From: an uncultured Mucilaginibacter sp.
GTDB lineage: Bacteria; Bacteroidota; Bacteroidia; Sphingobacteriales; Sphingobacteriaceae
Direction of reading: 5' to 3'
Assembly (NCBI GenBank): GCA_903891475.1
Contig: CAITEP010000038.1
Location: 1-61,505, forward strand
DNA: 61,505 nt
A program made the translations under genes and the position numbers. How positions within the stretch are numbered: position 1 is the first letter of the stretch; each line of letters starts with the position of its first letter. The notes under the pieces were generated by a model. That model was not told the DNA's origin. It searched no databases and worked only from the letters and a program-made list of their open reading frames with translations. This document shows positions 18,815-27,466 of the stretch, in pieces.

Positions 18815-19651
18815 TTGAAAGTTTTCCAAACTAAAAAATCCCTTCAGGCTTATTTAAATGAAAGCAGGGCATTAAATAAAAAAATTGGGCTTGTACCTAC
18901 TATGGGCGCTTTGCACCTAGGTCATACTTCTTTAATTGAACAGGCTAAACACGTAAATGATATTGTTGTTTGTAGTATTTTTGTAAATCCAACTCAATTT
19001 AACGACCCAAAAGACCTTGAAAAGTACCCTCGCACATTGGAAGCTGACATAGCTTTACTCGAAGATGTTGATTGCGATGTATTGTTTAATCCAAGCGTTG
19101 AAGAAATTTACGACAACAATGAAAAATGGTATTTAGATATTGGCGACCTTGAATTTATACTGGAGGGGAAATTCAGACCCGGTCATTATCAAGGAGTGAT
19201 GCAAGTTGTTTACAAGTTATTTGATATTGTAAAACCAGCAAACGCTTATTTTGGACAAAAAGATTACCAACAATTTTTGGTTATTTCCAAAATGGTTGAT
19301 TTAACGCGAATGGAAATTAAGCTTACCATATGTCCTATTGTTCGTGAAAGCGATGGTTTGGCAATGAGTTCAAGAAACAGGCATCTTACAGCTTACGATC
19401 ATGAACTAGCTATTGTTTTATCAAGAACACTCAATTGGGTAAAGGAAAACTTCTATAAAAAAAGTATTGATGCACTGCTTGAGGAAGCTAAGTTACTTAT
19501 CAGTAGCAACCCAAACATTGTTTTTGAATATTTTGAAGTTGTTGATGGTTTAACATTAAAACCAGCAAACCATCAAACCGAAAAAGTTGTAGCACTCGTG
19601 GCAGCAAAGGTGGGAAATACTCGGCTAATTGATAATATACTTATTAAGTAA
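18815..19651 (+). CDS. panC: Pantothenate synthetase
   Basis: A 278-residue PanC joining pantoate and beta-alanine with ATP to make pantothenate for coenzyme A. The nucleotidyltransferase motifs are present: HLGH in VPTMGALHLGHTSLIE, and a KMSKS-type loop MSSRNRHL. The QKDYQQ region also fits. Translation begins at TTG (18815), the first codon compatible with the family N-terminus (MKVFQTKKSLQAYL). It is divergent from the glgA-like gene; panD is not adjacent. Confidence 0.95.
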   Translation: MKVFQTKKSLQAYLNESRALNKKIGLVPTMGALHLGHTSLIEQAKHVNDIVVCSIFVNPTQFNDPKDLEKYPRTLEADIALLEDVDCDVLFNPSVEEIYDNNEKWYLDIGDLEFILEGKFRPGHYQGVMQVVYKLFDIVKPANAYFGQKDYQQFLVISKMVDLTRMEIKLTICPIVRESDGLAMSSRNRHLTAYDHELAIVLSRTLNWVKENFYKKSIDALLEEAKLLISSNPNIVFEYFEVVDGLTLKPANHQTEKVVALVAAKVGNTRLIDNILIK

Positions 19652-19671
19652 TGTCAAAATTTTAAAATTAA

Positions 19672-19702
19672 AGCGCGCATATATTTAAAATACATGCGCG
19701 CT
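19672..19702. terminator. Bidirectional terminator, panC / DUF4136
   Basis: A 9-bp GC-rich inverted repeat (19672-19680 with 19694-19702, AGCGCGCAT / ATGCGCGCT) with a 13-nt AT-rich loop lies between two convergent genes, with an AT-rich tract on both sides including TTATTTTTATTTT downstream. Confidence 0.75.
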
Positions 19703-19725
19703 AATGCTAATAAGTTATTTTTATT

Positions 19726-20340
19726 TTAAACCGCTTTGCCTTGTACTTGGTTCATAATTTGTAATTGGTCAAGTATGCCTTCAACAACTTTTGGTAAATC
19801 AGCAATATTTTTTTCATTGTTTTTATGTACTTCACCAACACCAAAGCCACGCCATACAATGCGGTGGGTGCGACTATCAATTAAATCAATTATAAGGGTG
19901 CCTTCTTTGTAGTGTTCTTTTTCGGCTACTACCGCGCCATAGTAGCTAAACGGTGCTCCATAGGCATAATAATATGGTCGATATCCCCAACCCCATCCAA
20001 ATCCAAAATAACCAAAAGGATAAACAGGATATGAGGCGTACAAATTGGTGCGAGATCCTTGCCCGGTGGTAAGGGTATAGTTGATTATTAAATCAGGTGT
20101 ATCTTGGCTCAGCTTTAATCCTTTTGATAATAAGCTTTTCGTAGTAGCATCTTTTATTTTATTATCGGCCATTGCATTGCTTTGGTTTTTACCATCGGCT
20201 TTTGCCTGAGGCATCCAAGCAAAAGTATGATAACTGCTTAAATCTGTTTTGTTGATGGCAGCTTTGTAATAATTATAACTTGTACATGAACTTAGTACAA
20301 CTAGTAACACCGCTGGTAATACATAAATTAACTTTTTCAT
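19726..20340 (-). CDS. DUF4136 lipoprotein
   Basis: A 204-residue lipoprotein (lipobox VVLSSC) of the DUF4136 family, with the TFAW motif near the N-terminus and a Tyr/Gly/Phe-rich central insert that looks flexible and surface-exposed. Function unknown; probably outer-membrane anchored. ATG at 20340 is supported by a strong Shine-Dalgarno sequence AAAGGAGATG (20347-20356, minus strand), which is rare in this window. The in-frame start 24 codons upstream lacks a signal-peptide context. Confidence 0.85.
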   Translation of the reverse strand: MKKLIYVLPAVLLVVLSSCTSYNYYKAAINKTDLSSYHTFAWMPQAKADGKNQSNAMADNKIKDATTKSLLSKGLKLSQDTPDLIINYTLTTGQGSRTNLYASYPVYPFGYFGFGWGWGYRPYYYAYGAPFSYYGAVVAEKEHYKEGTLIIDLIDSRTHRIVWRGFGVGEVHKNNEKNIADLPKVVEGILDQLQIMNQVQGKAV

Positions 20341-20495
20341 AAATTCATCTCCTTTAATTTGGGGTTTAGAATATTCAATTAGTATAGGTTTGGTAAATAG
20401 CAAATATTTCAAAAATCTAATATAAATCTTATTATTTTAAATTCAGGACTCCTTAATCTATAAAAGGTTTAATGGTTAGAAAAATATTTTTTGAA

Positions 20496-22145
20496 CTAAG
20501 ATAAATATTTTCCAACAATTGGCATACGCCTACCTACCCCAAACGCTTTTGGCGATACTCTTAGTATAGGTGGTGTTTGAAATCTTTTATGTTCTGATAT
20601 GTTAATTAATCTTATAACTTTTTTAACAGTTTTTTCATCAAATCCCTTTTTAATGATGGCCTCTGATGCATATCTGCCCTCTACATATAAAGCTATTATT
20701 TGGTCTAGTACATCGTATTCAGGTAAAGAATCGGTATCCTTTTGGTTTGGTCTAAGTTCGGCAGAAGGAGGTTTGATGATAGAATTGATGGGAATAATCT
20801 CCTTATCCATATTAATATGCCTTGCCAATTCAAAGACCTGGGTTTTATAAACGTCGCCAATAACTGATATACCACCGCACATATCGCCATATAAAGTACC
20901 ATAGCCAACTGCCGCCTCGCTTTTGTTAGAGGTGTTTAATAATATATAACCAAATTTATTACACATTGCCATCAGTATAACGGCCCTGCTACGCGATTGT
21001 ATATTTTCTTCGGCTATATTGAAGGGGAGGTTGTTGAATTGTGGTTTTAATGTGATTTCAAATGCGGCTGTAACTTCCTTAATTGGTATAATCTCGTACA
21101 TACATCCTAGGTTTTTTACTAAATCTTCAGCATCTTTGATAGAATGATCGCTCGAATAGATGGAAGGCAATAACACCGCCATCACATTTTCTGATCCTAA
21201 AGCCTCTGCAGCCAAAGCGCAAACCACTGCTGAATCAATACCTCCTGACAAGCCCAAGATTGCTTGTTTGAAACCTGATTTATAAAAATAGTCGCGTATA
21301 CCTAGTATAATAGCCTTGTGTATTTGGTCAATTTCACTCTGTTTTTCAATCCTTAGGGTAGAGTGGTGTTTGTAAGTTACAGCGTCTTTATCTTCAAAGT
21401 CATAATAAGCTATTGCTTCTTCAAAATACGGCATCTCGTCAATCAGTTTGCCGGTGTTATCGATAACCAAAGATCCTCCGTCAAAAATAAGTTCAGTTTG
21501 GGCTCCTACATTGTTTACATAAAACAAGGGTAATTGATACCGGCTTGCGTTATCGCTCAGTATTTCAATTCTCTCCACATCGTGCTTGTATGAAAATGGC
21601 GATGCTGCTATATTAATCATCAAATCAGGCTCCTGTAGTATCAGAGTGTCCATGGGACGAGTTATATACAGTGGATTTTCAAAATTATTCCACAAATCTT
21701 CGCAAATGGTTAGCGCAATACGTTTTCCTTTAAACTCAATACAATTAAACTCTGTTGATGGTTCAAAATATCGGTATTCATCAAAAATATCGTAATTAGG
21801 AAGTAACGCCTTGTTAACAATTGCTTTTACCTTTCCGTTTTCAATAAAATAAGCCGAATTGTATAAATCTTTTCCCTGAGCACTGGTATTGGCAGTAGGT
21901 AAGCCGATAATGCAGGCAATCCCTTTACATGCTTCCGCAATTTTTTTTGCTGATGTTTTGCATAATTCAATAAACTCATTAAACTCCAAAAAATCTCTCG
22001 ATGGGTATCCGCACACGCATAATTCCCCAAAAACCACTAAATCAGCTCCATTTGTACGAGCTTCAGCTATATGTTTTATTATCTTTTCGGTATTTGATTC
22101 AAAATTCCCGATATGATAATTGAGTTGAGCTAACGCTATCTTCAT
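20496..22145 (-). CDS. nadE: Glutamine-dependent NAD+ synthetase
   Basis: A 549-residue two-domain enzyme that amidates nicotinate adenine dinucleotide to NAD+. The N-terminal nitrilase-type glutaminase carries Glu in FGELCVCGYP, Lys in VNKALLPNYD and Cys in TICEDLWN. The C-terminal synthetase has the PP-loop LSGGIDSAVVCALA. Length and order are standard for the fused form. It is divergent from gldB, a pairing also seen in other Bacteroidota. Confidence 0.96.
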   Translation of the reverse strand: MKIALAQLNYHIGNFESNTEKIIKHIAEARTNGADLVVFGELCVCGYPSRDFLEFNEFIELCKTSAKKIAEACKGIACIIGLPTANTSAQGKDLYNSAYFIENGKVKAIVNKALLPNYDIFDEYRYFEPSTEFNCIEFKGKRIALTICEDLWNNFENPLYITRPMDTLILQEPDLMINIAASPFSYKHDVERIEILSDNASRYQLPLFYVNNVGAQTELIFDGGSLVIDNTGKLIDEMPYFEEAIAYYDFEDKDAVTYKHHSTLRIEKQSEIDQIHKAIILGIRDYFYKSGFKQAILGLSGGIDSAVVCALAAEALGSENVMAVLLPSIYSSDHSIKDAEDLVKNLGCMYEIIPIKEVTAAFEITLKPQFNNLPFNIAEENIQSRSRAVILMAMCNKFGYILLNTSNKSEAAVGYGTLYGDMCGGISVIGDVYKTQVFELARHINMDKEIIPINSIIKPPSAELRPNQKDTDSLPEYDVLDQIIALYVEGRYASEAIIKKGFDEKTVKKVIRLINISEHKRFQTPPILRVSPKAFGVGRRMPIVGKYLS

Positions 22146-22220
22146 AAAAAATAAATTAATAAGGTATTAAACGTAAATTGCCAAATACTTGTTATTTTAC
22201 CTTATTTGCAAATAAAAAAT

Positions 22221-22228
22221 TAATTTTG
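22221..22228 (+). promoter_or_regulatory. -7 element of gldB promoter
   Basis: A perfect TAATTTTG (TAnnTTTG) lies 14 nt before the gldB ATG at 22243. A T-rich run (22195-22198) sits at about the -33 distance but without the G. The predicted leader is under 12 nt. Confidence 0.45.
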
Positions 22229-22242
22229 TCCAAATAACACAT

Positions 22243-23277
22243 ATGGACTATAACATTAAAACAAAGCAAATTTATTCAATTATTTTAATCAGTTTGTCTC
22301 TTTTAGGGTGCAAGCACAATAAAAAAGTTGACGTAAGTGATATTCAGCTAAATGTTAAAATTGAAAGGTTTGATAGGGAGTTTGATGCAATGCGCAGCAA
22401 GCAATACGCACAGCAAGCTGCCTACTTAAAATCAAAATATGGTAGCTTTTACGACTATTATATAAAATATCTGTTGCAAGAACAGGTTAATACCAATGAT
22501 ACCGCTTATTTTGGTTTGTTAAGACAAATATTTTCGGGCAGACCCTATCAGGATTTGAAACATGATGTAGATTCCGCATATCCCAATATGGATAAGGTAG
22601 AAGCTGGTTTAACCGATGCTTTTAAACATGTTAAATATTACTATCCGAATCAAGAAATACCCAAAATATATACTTATACGTCGGGCTTTATGCTGCAGCT
22701 GGCCAATGGGGGCCATTTTTTTGGGATTGGTCTCGATTTGTTTTTGGGTGCAAACTCCAGATTTTATCCTTCCCTTACAAATATGTGGCCTCGTTATATT
22801 TCCAGGAATTTTAATGAGCAAAACATAGTGCCAAGGGTAGTTGAAGGTATGGCGCGCGAAAATATGTTTGCCGAAAGTGATAGCAATAAAACCTTATTGG
22901 CCAAAATGATATATAATGGAAAAATAATGTACTATATGGATCAAATTTTGCCTGAAGTTCCAGATTCAGTTAAAATAGGCTATACAAGCGCACAAATTAA
23001 ATGGTGCAATCAATACAAATCAGCTATTTGGGCGTATTTTTTAGATCAAAATTTGTTGTACGAATCGGACTTTATGAAGATTCAAAAATTTTTGAACCCA
23101 GCGCCATTTACCCCTGGATTGGGAGAGAAAAACGATTCGGCTCCAAGATTGGCGGTTTGGACAGGTTGGCAAATTGTGAAACTATATATGGAGAAAAACC
23201 CGGATGTAACTTTGCAAATGCTAATGAAGGAAAATGATGCCCAAAAAATTCTAAATGGGTCGAAATATAAACCTTGA
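22243..23277 (+). CDS. gldB: GldB-type gliding motility lipoprotein
   Basis: A 344-residue lipoprotein (lipobox LSLLGCKHN). The body matches GldB as I know it: the early IERFDREFD segment, GLGLD-like GIGLDLFLGANSRFYP and RWC/IKWCNQYKSAIWAYF later. In Flavobacterium johnsoniae GldB is needed for gliding and type IX secretion function, but the gene is also present in non-gliding Bacteroidota. gldC does not follow; a small membrane protein gene lies convergent instead. So gliding should not be inferred from this gene alone. Confidence 0.85.
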   Translation: MDYNIKTKQIYSIILISLSLLGCKHNKKVDVSDIQLNVKIERFDREFDAMRSKQYAQQAAYLKSKYGSFYDYYIKYLLQEQVNTNDTAYFGLLRQIFSGRPYQDLKHDVDSAYPNMDKVEAGLTDAFKHVKYYYPNQEIPKIYTYTSGFMLQLANGGHFFGIGLDLFLGANSRFYPSLTNMWPRYISRNFNEQNIVPRVVEGMARENMFAESDSNKTLLAKMIYNGKIMYYMDQILPEVPDSVKIGYTSAQIKWCNQYKSAIWAYFLDQNLLYESDFMKIQKFLNPAPFTPGLGEKNDSAPRLAVWTGWQIVKLYMEKNPDVTLQMLMKENDAQKILNGSKYKP

Positions 23278-23295
23278 AAAGGGTTACGGAATCAA

Positions 23296-23344
23296 TGCTA
23301 TAACATAATAGTTGCTATTTAAAAACAACTATTATGTTATGGCA
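23296..23344. terminator. Bidirectional terminator after gldB
   Basis: Arms 23296-23314 and 23326-23344 form a 19-bp stem with one G-T wobble and an 11-nt loop, between the convergent gldB and small membrane protein genes. AT-rich tracts flank both sides. Confidence 0.75.
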
Positions 23345-23350
23345 TAAAAT

Positions 23351-23536
23351 TTATTTTAAAATTGCAAAAACAGCTTTTAATGCGATACCTACACCAATAA
23401 TTAATAAAATATTGGCAACAGCACCACTGTACGGAAAGTTGGCAAAACGCAAATAAACGCCAGCCAAACCTACTACAATGGCTAATACAATAAGCAAATA
23501 ATGTTTTTCTGAATTGGCTTCTTCGGTATGGTTCAT
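23351..23536 (-). CDS. Small two-helix membrane protein
   Basis: A 61-residue protein with a short charged N-terminus (MNHTEEANSEK) and two hydrophobic helices (about 13-30 and 39-58) joined by a short loop. No family is recognised; it may span the inner membrane as a hairpin. ATG at 23536 is chosen because a perfect -7 element covers 23555-23562, including the alternative upstream TTG start at 23557. It is monocistronic, sharing a terminator with gldB. Confidence 0.65.
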   Translation of the reverse strand: MNHTEEANSEKHYLLIVLAIVVGLAGVYLRFANFPYSGAVANILLIIGVGIALKAVFAILK

Positions 23537-23554
23537 TTTTTTTAATTTATGGGG

Positions 23555-23562
23555 CAAAGATA
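23555..23562 (-). promoter_or_regulatory. -7 element of small membrane protein gene
   Basis: On the minus strand TATCTTTG (23562 to 23555) matches TAnnTTTG exactly and lies 18 nt before the ATG at 23536. No clear TTG is present at the -33 distance. Confidence 0.45.
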
Positions 23563-23902
23563 AAGGATTGTCTAAAAAAGTATAATTAAAATAAAATTAT
23601 TTTGAACATTATAGTGGTAAATGTAAGTCTTTTTTTTGTTGGAAATTGTAAATTCAAAAAACGCGATAAACATTTTACAATTTTGCAACCAAGCAATTAA
23701 TATTCAAATTGTTGATTTTAAGCTATTTAAAAACATCAAAATAAAATTGATTATTTAAAACAATTGGGCTTTCATTCATTATTATTTTATATTTACCCTA
23801 AATTTACTATCCGGTTTAGCATTTATTTAGATATTGTAAATAAATGTTCAATTTTTAATTATGTTAGTTGTAACCTCAGCTTTTAGAATTTAATTTATAA
23901 AA
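23563..23902. other. AT-rich divergent intergenic region
   Basis: This 340-nt stretch separates the small membrane protein gene from the TPR-like gene. It is very AT-rich, with T and A runs and no credible open frame. TATATTTA near 23788 is a one-mismatch -7 candidate, but it is about 110 nt from the next start. I see no other clear element. Confidence 0.4.
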
Positions 23903-24550
23903 ATGAATTTAAAACGTATTCTATACATTATCTTTTTTTTATTTTGTTCTCAATCACTATTAGGCCAAGTAAGGAGTCCGGGCGAAAGAAGACAATCTGC
24001 AGCCGAATTAAATGACGAAGCAATTGATGTTTATCAGCGAAGCAGTAAGGTAGAAAGCGAAATACGTACCGCGATTGATATGTTTGATGAAGCGATTTCA
24101 AGAGATTCATCCTTCGTGATAGCACACATGAACAAACTTTCCATGCTTTGCATGCTTGGCGCGAATGATGAAATGCTACAAGAACTTGACCGCACAATCG
24201 CCACCTGCGGCAAAAAACCAGAATATATTTGTATAAAGGGTTATATACTTGAAAGAAGCGGTTTTCAGAAAGAAGCATATGCTAAATATTTTGAAGCGGA
24301 GGCCATGTACAAATTTTTAATTGATGAAAATCAAAATGTAATACCGAGTAGCTTGGGGGTAGCATTTTTACAGTTTTTTTTAAAGGATAAAAATGCTGGT
24401 TTAAAAGAGTATAAAAAGCTTGAAAAATTATATGGCGATAAAACTGTGGTTTCCGTCCGAAATACATTTTATCATTTTAATAAGGATGAGTTCCTGAAAA
24501 ATTTTAGCATCCCTCTGCGGCGAAGTCCTAATAATTTGGAAGTAAAGTAA
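23903..24550 (+). CDS. Exported TPR-like protein of unknown function
   Basis: A 215-residue protein with a signal peptide (hydrophobic residues 5-20, cleavage after SLLGQ) and helical repeats resembling two or three tetratricopeptide units (AIDMFDEAISRDSSFVIAH, then an EAYAKYFEAEAMY helix). It is probably periplasmic and involved in protein contacts. No specific function is recognised. It is flanked by a long AT-rich region upstream and a shared terminator downstream. Confidence 0.6.
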   Translation: MNLKRILYIIFFLFCSQSLLGQVRSPGERRQSAAELNDEAIDVYQRSSKVESEIRTAIDMFDEAISRDSSFVIAHMNKLSMLCMLGANDEMLQELDRTIATCGKKPEYICIKGYILERSGFQKEAYAKYFEAEAMYKFLIDENQNVIPSSLGVAFLQFFLKDKNAGLKEYKKLEKLYGDKTVVSVRNTFYHFNKDEFLKNFSIPLRRSPNNLEVK

Positions 24551-24561
24551 TGTATTTAATA

Positions 24562-24600
24562 AAAACAATCGGCATCGGTAATTAACTAATACCGATTGTT
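24562..24600. terminator. Bidirectional terminator after TPR-like gene
   Basis: A 10-bp inverted repeat (24562-24571 with 24591-24600) sits between convergent genes. An alternative inner pairing CGGTA/TACCG exists. The A-tract on the left arm and the T-tract on the right arm allow termination in both directions. Confidence 0.7.
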
Positions 24601-24617
24601 TCATGATATGCTTTCAA

Positions 24618-25481
24618 CTATTTATCATTTAGGTATTTTCTCTTCAAATAAACAAAACCTGTTGCTAATCCTATTCCTAATAAAATAATAGCCCAAAGGT
24701 TGACAATACCTAAAAACAAGTTAATCAGTAGTCTCCAGCCGTTTTCAAACGCTAGTGCAAATTGCTTGAAAAACGATAAATGATAGGCCGCCGGGTCATC
24801 ATTGGCAATAACTTCCTTGTTTATTTTATTACTCTGAAAAAATGAAAGGCTAACTGTCGAATAATTTACCTCATCCTCAATCGTCCTGTTATTAATTTGT
24901 TGTTCAACCATCTCGTCCTTTAGTGCCAGCACATTAGTAGGGTCTTTAATAATTACTTTGCCAGTTTTTTGCTGAGCAACTAGTTCTGCCCTGCTCTTTA
25001 GCTTTAATTGTGCTTCCATATAGGTAAGTGTCTTATCAGTAACATCCATTGTGCGATTGTTTACATAAACACTCAACGCGGTTACTTTATCAATAAACTC
25101 AATTAAACTATCCTTGGGTACTTTTACTTCCATATCGGCATTTACATTCATGGAGCTTACCCGCAATATTGAGTCATCGCTCAACTTTATATCTTCGCTG
25201 CGTTCCGTATTTGCTCCTACATGGTAATGCATAACCATACCTTTGTTTTGTATTACCAATTTGTTAATAGCCTTACCTGTTTGCTCAACATTTTTAACCT
25301 TAAAGTTTAATGATGCTTTTTTGATAAGTTTTGAAGTTGAGCGTGATAGGCTGTCAACTTTTGCAGAATCGGAGGCACCACTGCTATTGTTATTTAATAC
25401 TTCGTACGCTCCATGTGTTTTTCCTTTGCAAGCGGCAAATAAAATAATACTTGCCAGCCCAATAATCATTTTTGCTTTCAT
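24618..25481 (-). CDS. DUF4349 membrane lipoprotein
   Basis: A 287-residue DUF4349 protein: lipobox (ILFAACKGK), a periplasmic domain with the family motif of paired beta-strands around KLIKKASLNFKVKNVEQ, a helical segment (KLKSRAELVAQQK), then a C-terminal membrane helix about 255-277 followed by KRKYLNDK. Members occur widely; the function is not established. It appears monocistronic, with an AT-rich repeat-containing region upstream. Confidence 0.82.
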   Translation of the reverse strand: MKAKMIIGLASIILFAACKGKTHGAYEVLNNNSSGASDSAKVDSLSRSTSKLIKKASLNFKVKNVEQTGKAINKLVIQNKGMVMHYHVGANTERSEDIKLSDDSILRVSSMNVNADMEVKVPKDSLIEFIDKVTALSVYVNNRTMDVTDKTLTYMEAQLKLKSRAELVAQQKTGKVIIKDPTNVLALKDEMVEQQINNRTIEDEVNYSTVSLSFFQSNKINKEVIANDDPAAYHLSFFKQFALAFENGWRLLINLFLGIVNLWAIILLGIGLATGFVYLKRKYLNDK

Positions 25482-25754
25482 ATTGTAATAATTGGTTTAC
25501 TTTAATACAATATGAGGAAGAAAGGTAACCTTTTGCAATTACTGATTTATTGAATTATTGATTTACTGAATGGTGCTCAATTGTGTATTTATTGATTTGG
25601 GTTACTAGTTGAATTATAGAATTACTGATTTATTGAGCGAGGTAGATTAGTTTTGGATATGGATATTAATTGGATAATTGTTTACTGATGTTCGGTTATT
25701 AAAGAAATTGTTCTCTTTATCAATTTGTTTGATCTATTTGATTTAGAAAACCCT

Positions 25755-25796
25755 TTTAGATTAAATGGGGATATATTTAGATTAAATGGGGATATA
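25755..25796. repeat. 21-bp perfect tandem duplication
   Basis: The unit TTTAGATTAAATGGGGATAT plus A occurs twice head to tail (25755-25775 and 25776-25796) with no differences. It lies about 205 nt upstream of the act-operon -7 element. There are only two copies and no spacers, so this is not CRISPR. Confidence 0.9.
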
Positions 25797-26000
25797 ATTG
25801 TTACAAAAGCGTTTAGCAGCAACAAACGGTTATTTTGGTTTTATATTTTACTTTTATATCTTTAACAGCAGCCAATAAAACTTAATTTGCCTAAATAAAT
25901 TTTGTTTAATGCAAATTTATTAGCTATTTTTTATTTATTTAGAACCATTATAAATTATAGATTAGTCTTGTATTGATGTCTTTCATAAAGTAATAAATTT

Positions 26001-26008
26001 TACTTTTG
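26001..26008 (+). promoter_or_regulatory. -7 element of act-cox operon promoter
   Basis: TACTTTTG matches TAnnTTTG exactly and lies 84 nt upstream of the actA ATG, giving a predicted leader of about 78 nt. ATTG at 25972-25975 and TTTC at 25981-25984 are imperfect -33 candidates. It is the only perfect -7 element noticed in the 610-nt region. Confidence 0.5.
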
Positions 26009-26091
26009 TCACTGAAATATTCTGTTAATTCAAGCATTTCCCGACGGTTAGCGTCATCGTTTTTTAACATTATTAAGTATAAATACACTTT

Positions 26092-27366
26092 ATGAGGAGT
26101 TTCTCATTCATTTTAAAACAATTCTCAAGGTCGGTTTTACTGATTGCCGGTTTTGCTTTTTTGGTCTCTTCGGCCCATGCGCAGGCTGATGCTGCAAAAG
26201 GGGAGGCCCTTTTTAAAGCCAATTGTACAGCTTGTCATAAAATTGACCAACAACTGGTAGGTCCGGCTTTGGGTCCACTTCTTGAAAAAGAAACTGATGA
26301 CAAGTTTTTGGTTAAATGGATTCAAAACAACCAAGCACTGATTGCATCTAAGGAGCCTAAAGCAATGGATGTGTACAATAAGTACAACCAAGCAGCCATG
26401 ACTGTTTTTAGCCAATTGTCTGAAGCAGATGTAATGAACATCATTACTTATGTTAGAACTGATTGGAAAGCATCACAATCTATACCTAAGCCTGGTACTA
26501 CTGGAGCTCCTGTATCAACAGGCCCTAGTACCTTACTGGTATTTTCACTAATTGGCATCATATTATTAGCCTTTGTTATCATTATTGTACTTAACAAAGT
26601 AACCTCAACACTTGAGCGTTTGTTGCTAAAAAACAAAGGTTTATTTGTAGAGGAAGTTGTAGTGGCTCCTAGCGTTGATAGGGTTGCGCAAGTTAAAAAA
26701 TTATTGAAAAATAAAAAATTCGTCTTCTTCATACTATTGGTAGGTACACTTGCCTTAGGTAGCTGGACTTGGGAATCATTATGGAATACCAACGTGCACA
26801 CCGGTTATCAGCCAGTGCAGCCTATCAAGTATTCGCACGAGTTGCATGCAGGCATCATGAAAATTGAGTGTCAATATTGCCACTCTGGTGCTTACAAATC
26901 AAAAAATGCCTCTATACCATCATTAAACATCTGTATGAATTGCCATAAGGTGATTGACAGAGGTTTAAATGCCAAAGAGCCATCGGTAGAAATTAAGAAA
27001 ATTTACGATGCTTTGGGATATGATCCGGCAACTCAAAAGTATGATACAACTAAGGCACATCCTATACAATGGATAAGGATACACAACCTGCCTGATTTGG
27101 CTTACTTTAACCACTCGCAACATACCAAGGTTGGTAACTTAAAATGTCAAACTTGTCATGGTCCAATCCAGGAAATGAAAGAGGTTTACCAATATTCGCC
27201 GCTAACAATGAAATGGTGTATACAATGCCACAAGCGTACCAATGTTGACTTTAAGGGCAACGCTTATTACACCAATTTGGAGCAAGTACACAAATTACTG
27301 AGCGAAAACAAAAAGGTAACCGCTGCCATGATGGGCGGAATTGAGTGTGGTAAATGTCACTATTAA
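26092..27366 (+). CDS. actA: Alternative complex III multiheme cytochrome c subunit ActA
   Basis: A 424-residue exported cytochrome with six CxxCH heme sites. One is near the N-terminus (Cys45-His49, CTACH) in a monoheme cytochrome-c-like domain; a membrane helix (about 146-167) and a second one (about 209-227) follow. Five more sites are clustered in the C-terminal pentaheme domain (starting at residues 260, 281, 352, 376 and 419). The pentaheme part is the ActA module that passes electrons from quinol oxidation towards the oxidase. The N-terminal monoheme domain is an additional electron carrier fused on. It is the first gene of an act-cox operon, 100 nt before actB. Confidence 0.93.
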   Translation: MRSFSFILKQFSRSVLLIAGFAFLVSSAHAQADAAKGEALFKANCTACHKIDQQLVGPALGPLLEKETDDKFLVKWIQNNQALIASKEPKAMDVYNKYNQAAMTVFSQLSEADVMNIITYVRTDWKASQSIPKPGTTGAPVSTGPSTLLVFSLIGIILLAFVIIIVLNKVTSTLERLLLKNKGLFVEEVVVAPSVDRVAQVKKLLKNKKFVFFILLVGTLALGSWTWESLWNTNVHTGYQPVQPIKYSHELHAGIMKIECQYCHSGAYKSKNASIPSLNICMNCHKVIDRGLNAKEPSVEIKKIYDALGYDPATQKYDTTKAHPIQWIRIHNLPDLAYFNHSQHTKVGNLKCQTCHGPIQEMKEVYQYSPLTMKWCIQCHKRTNVDFKGNAYYTNLEQVHKLLSENKKVTAAMMGGIECGKCHY

Positions 27367-27466
27367 TAAATAGGTTGTAACAAGCAGAACGAAATTTAAT
27401 AAAACGCGCAGCTTTAACTTACGATACAAGAATATAAAACTTAGCATTACAGTTTATACAGCATAA

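Larger units (their letters stand above)
25482..26091. other. Long regulatory/intergenic region before act-cox cluster
   Basis: This 610-nt gene-free region precedes the respiratory cluster. It contains a 17-bp exact direct repeat (25537-25553 and 25620-25636) within degenerate TTACTGATTTATTGA-like sequence, a perfect 21-bp tandem duplication (25755-25796), and a -7 element at 26001-26008. No open frame or RNA family is evident. The repeats may be slippage products or regulator sites. Confidence 0.5.

Noticed and set aside
22243..23277. Inference that the organism glides because of gldB
   Set aside because: GldB homologues occur in non-gliding Bacteroidota and no other gld or spr genes are in the window.
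25755..25796. Tandem 21-bp repeat as a CRISPR fragment
   Set aside because: Only two head-to-tail copies with no spacers, and no cas genes in the window.
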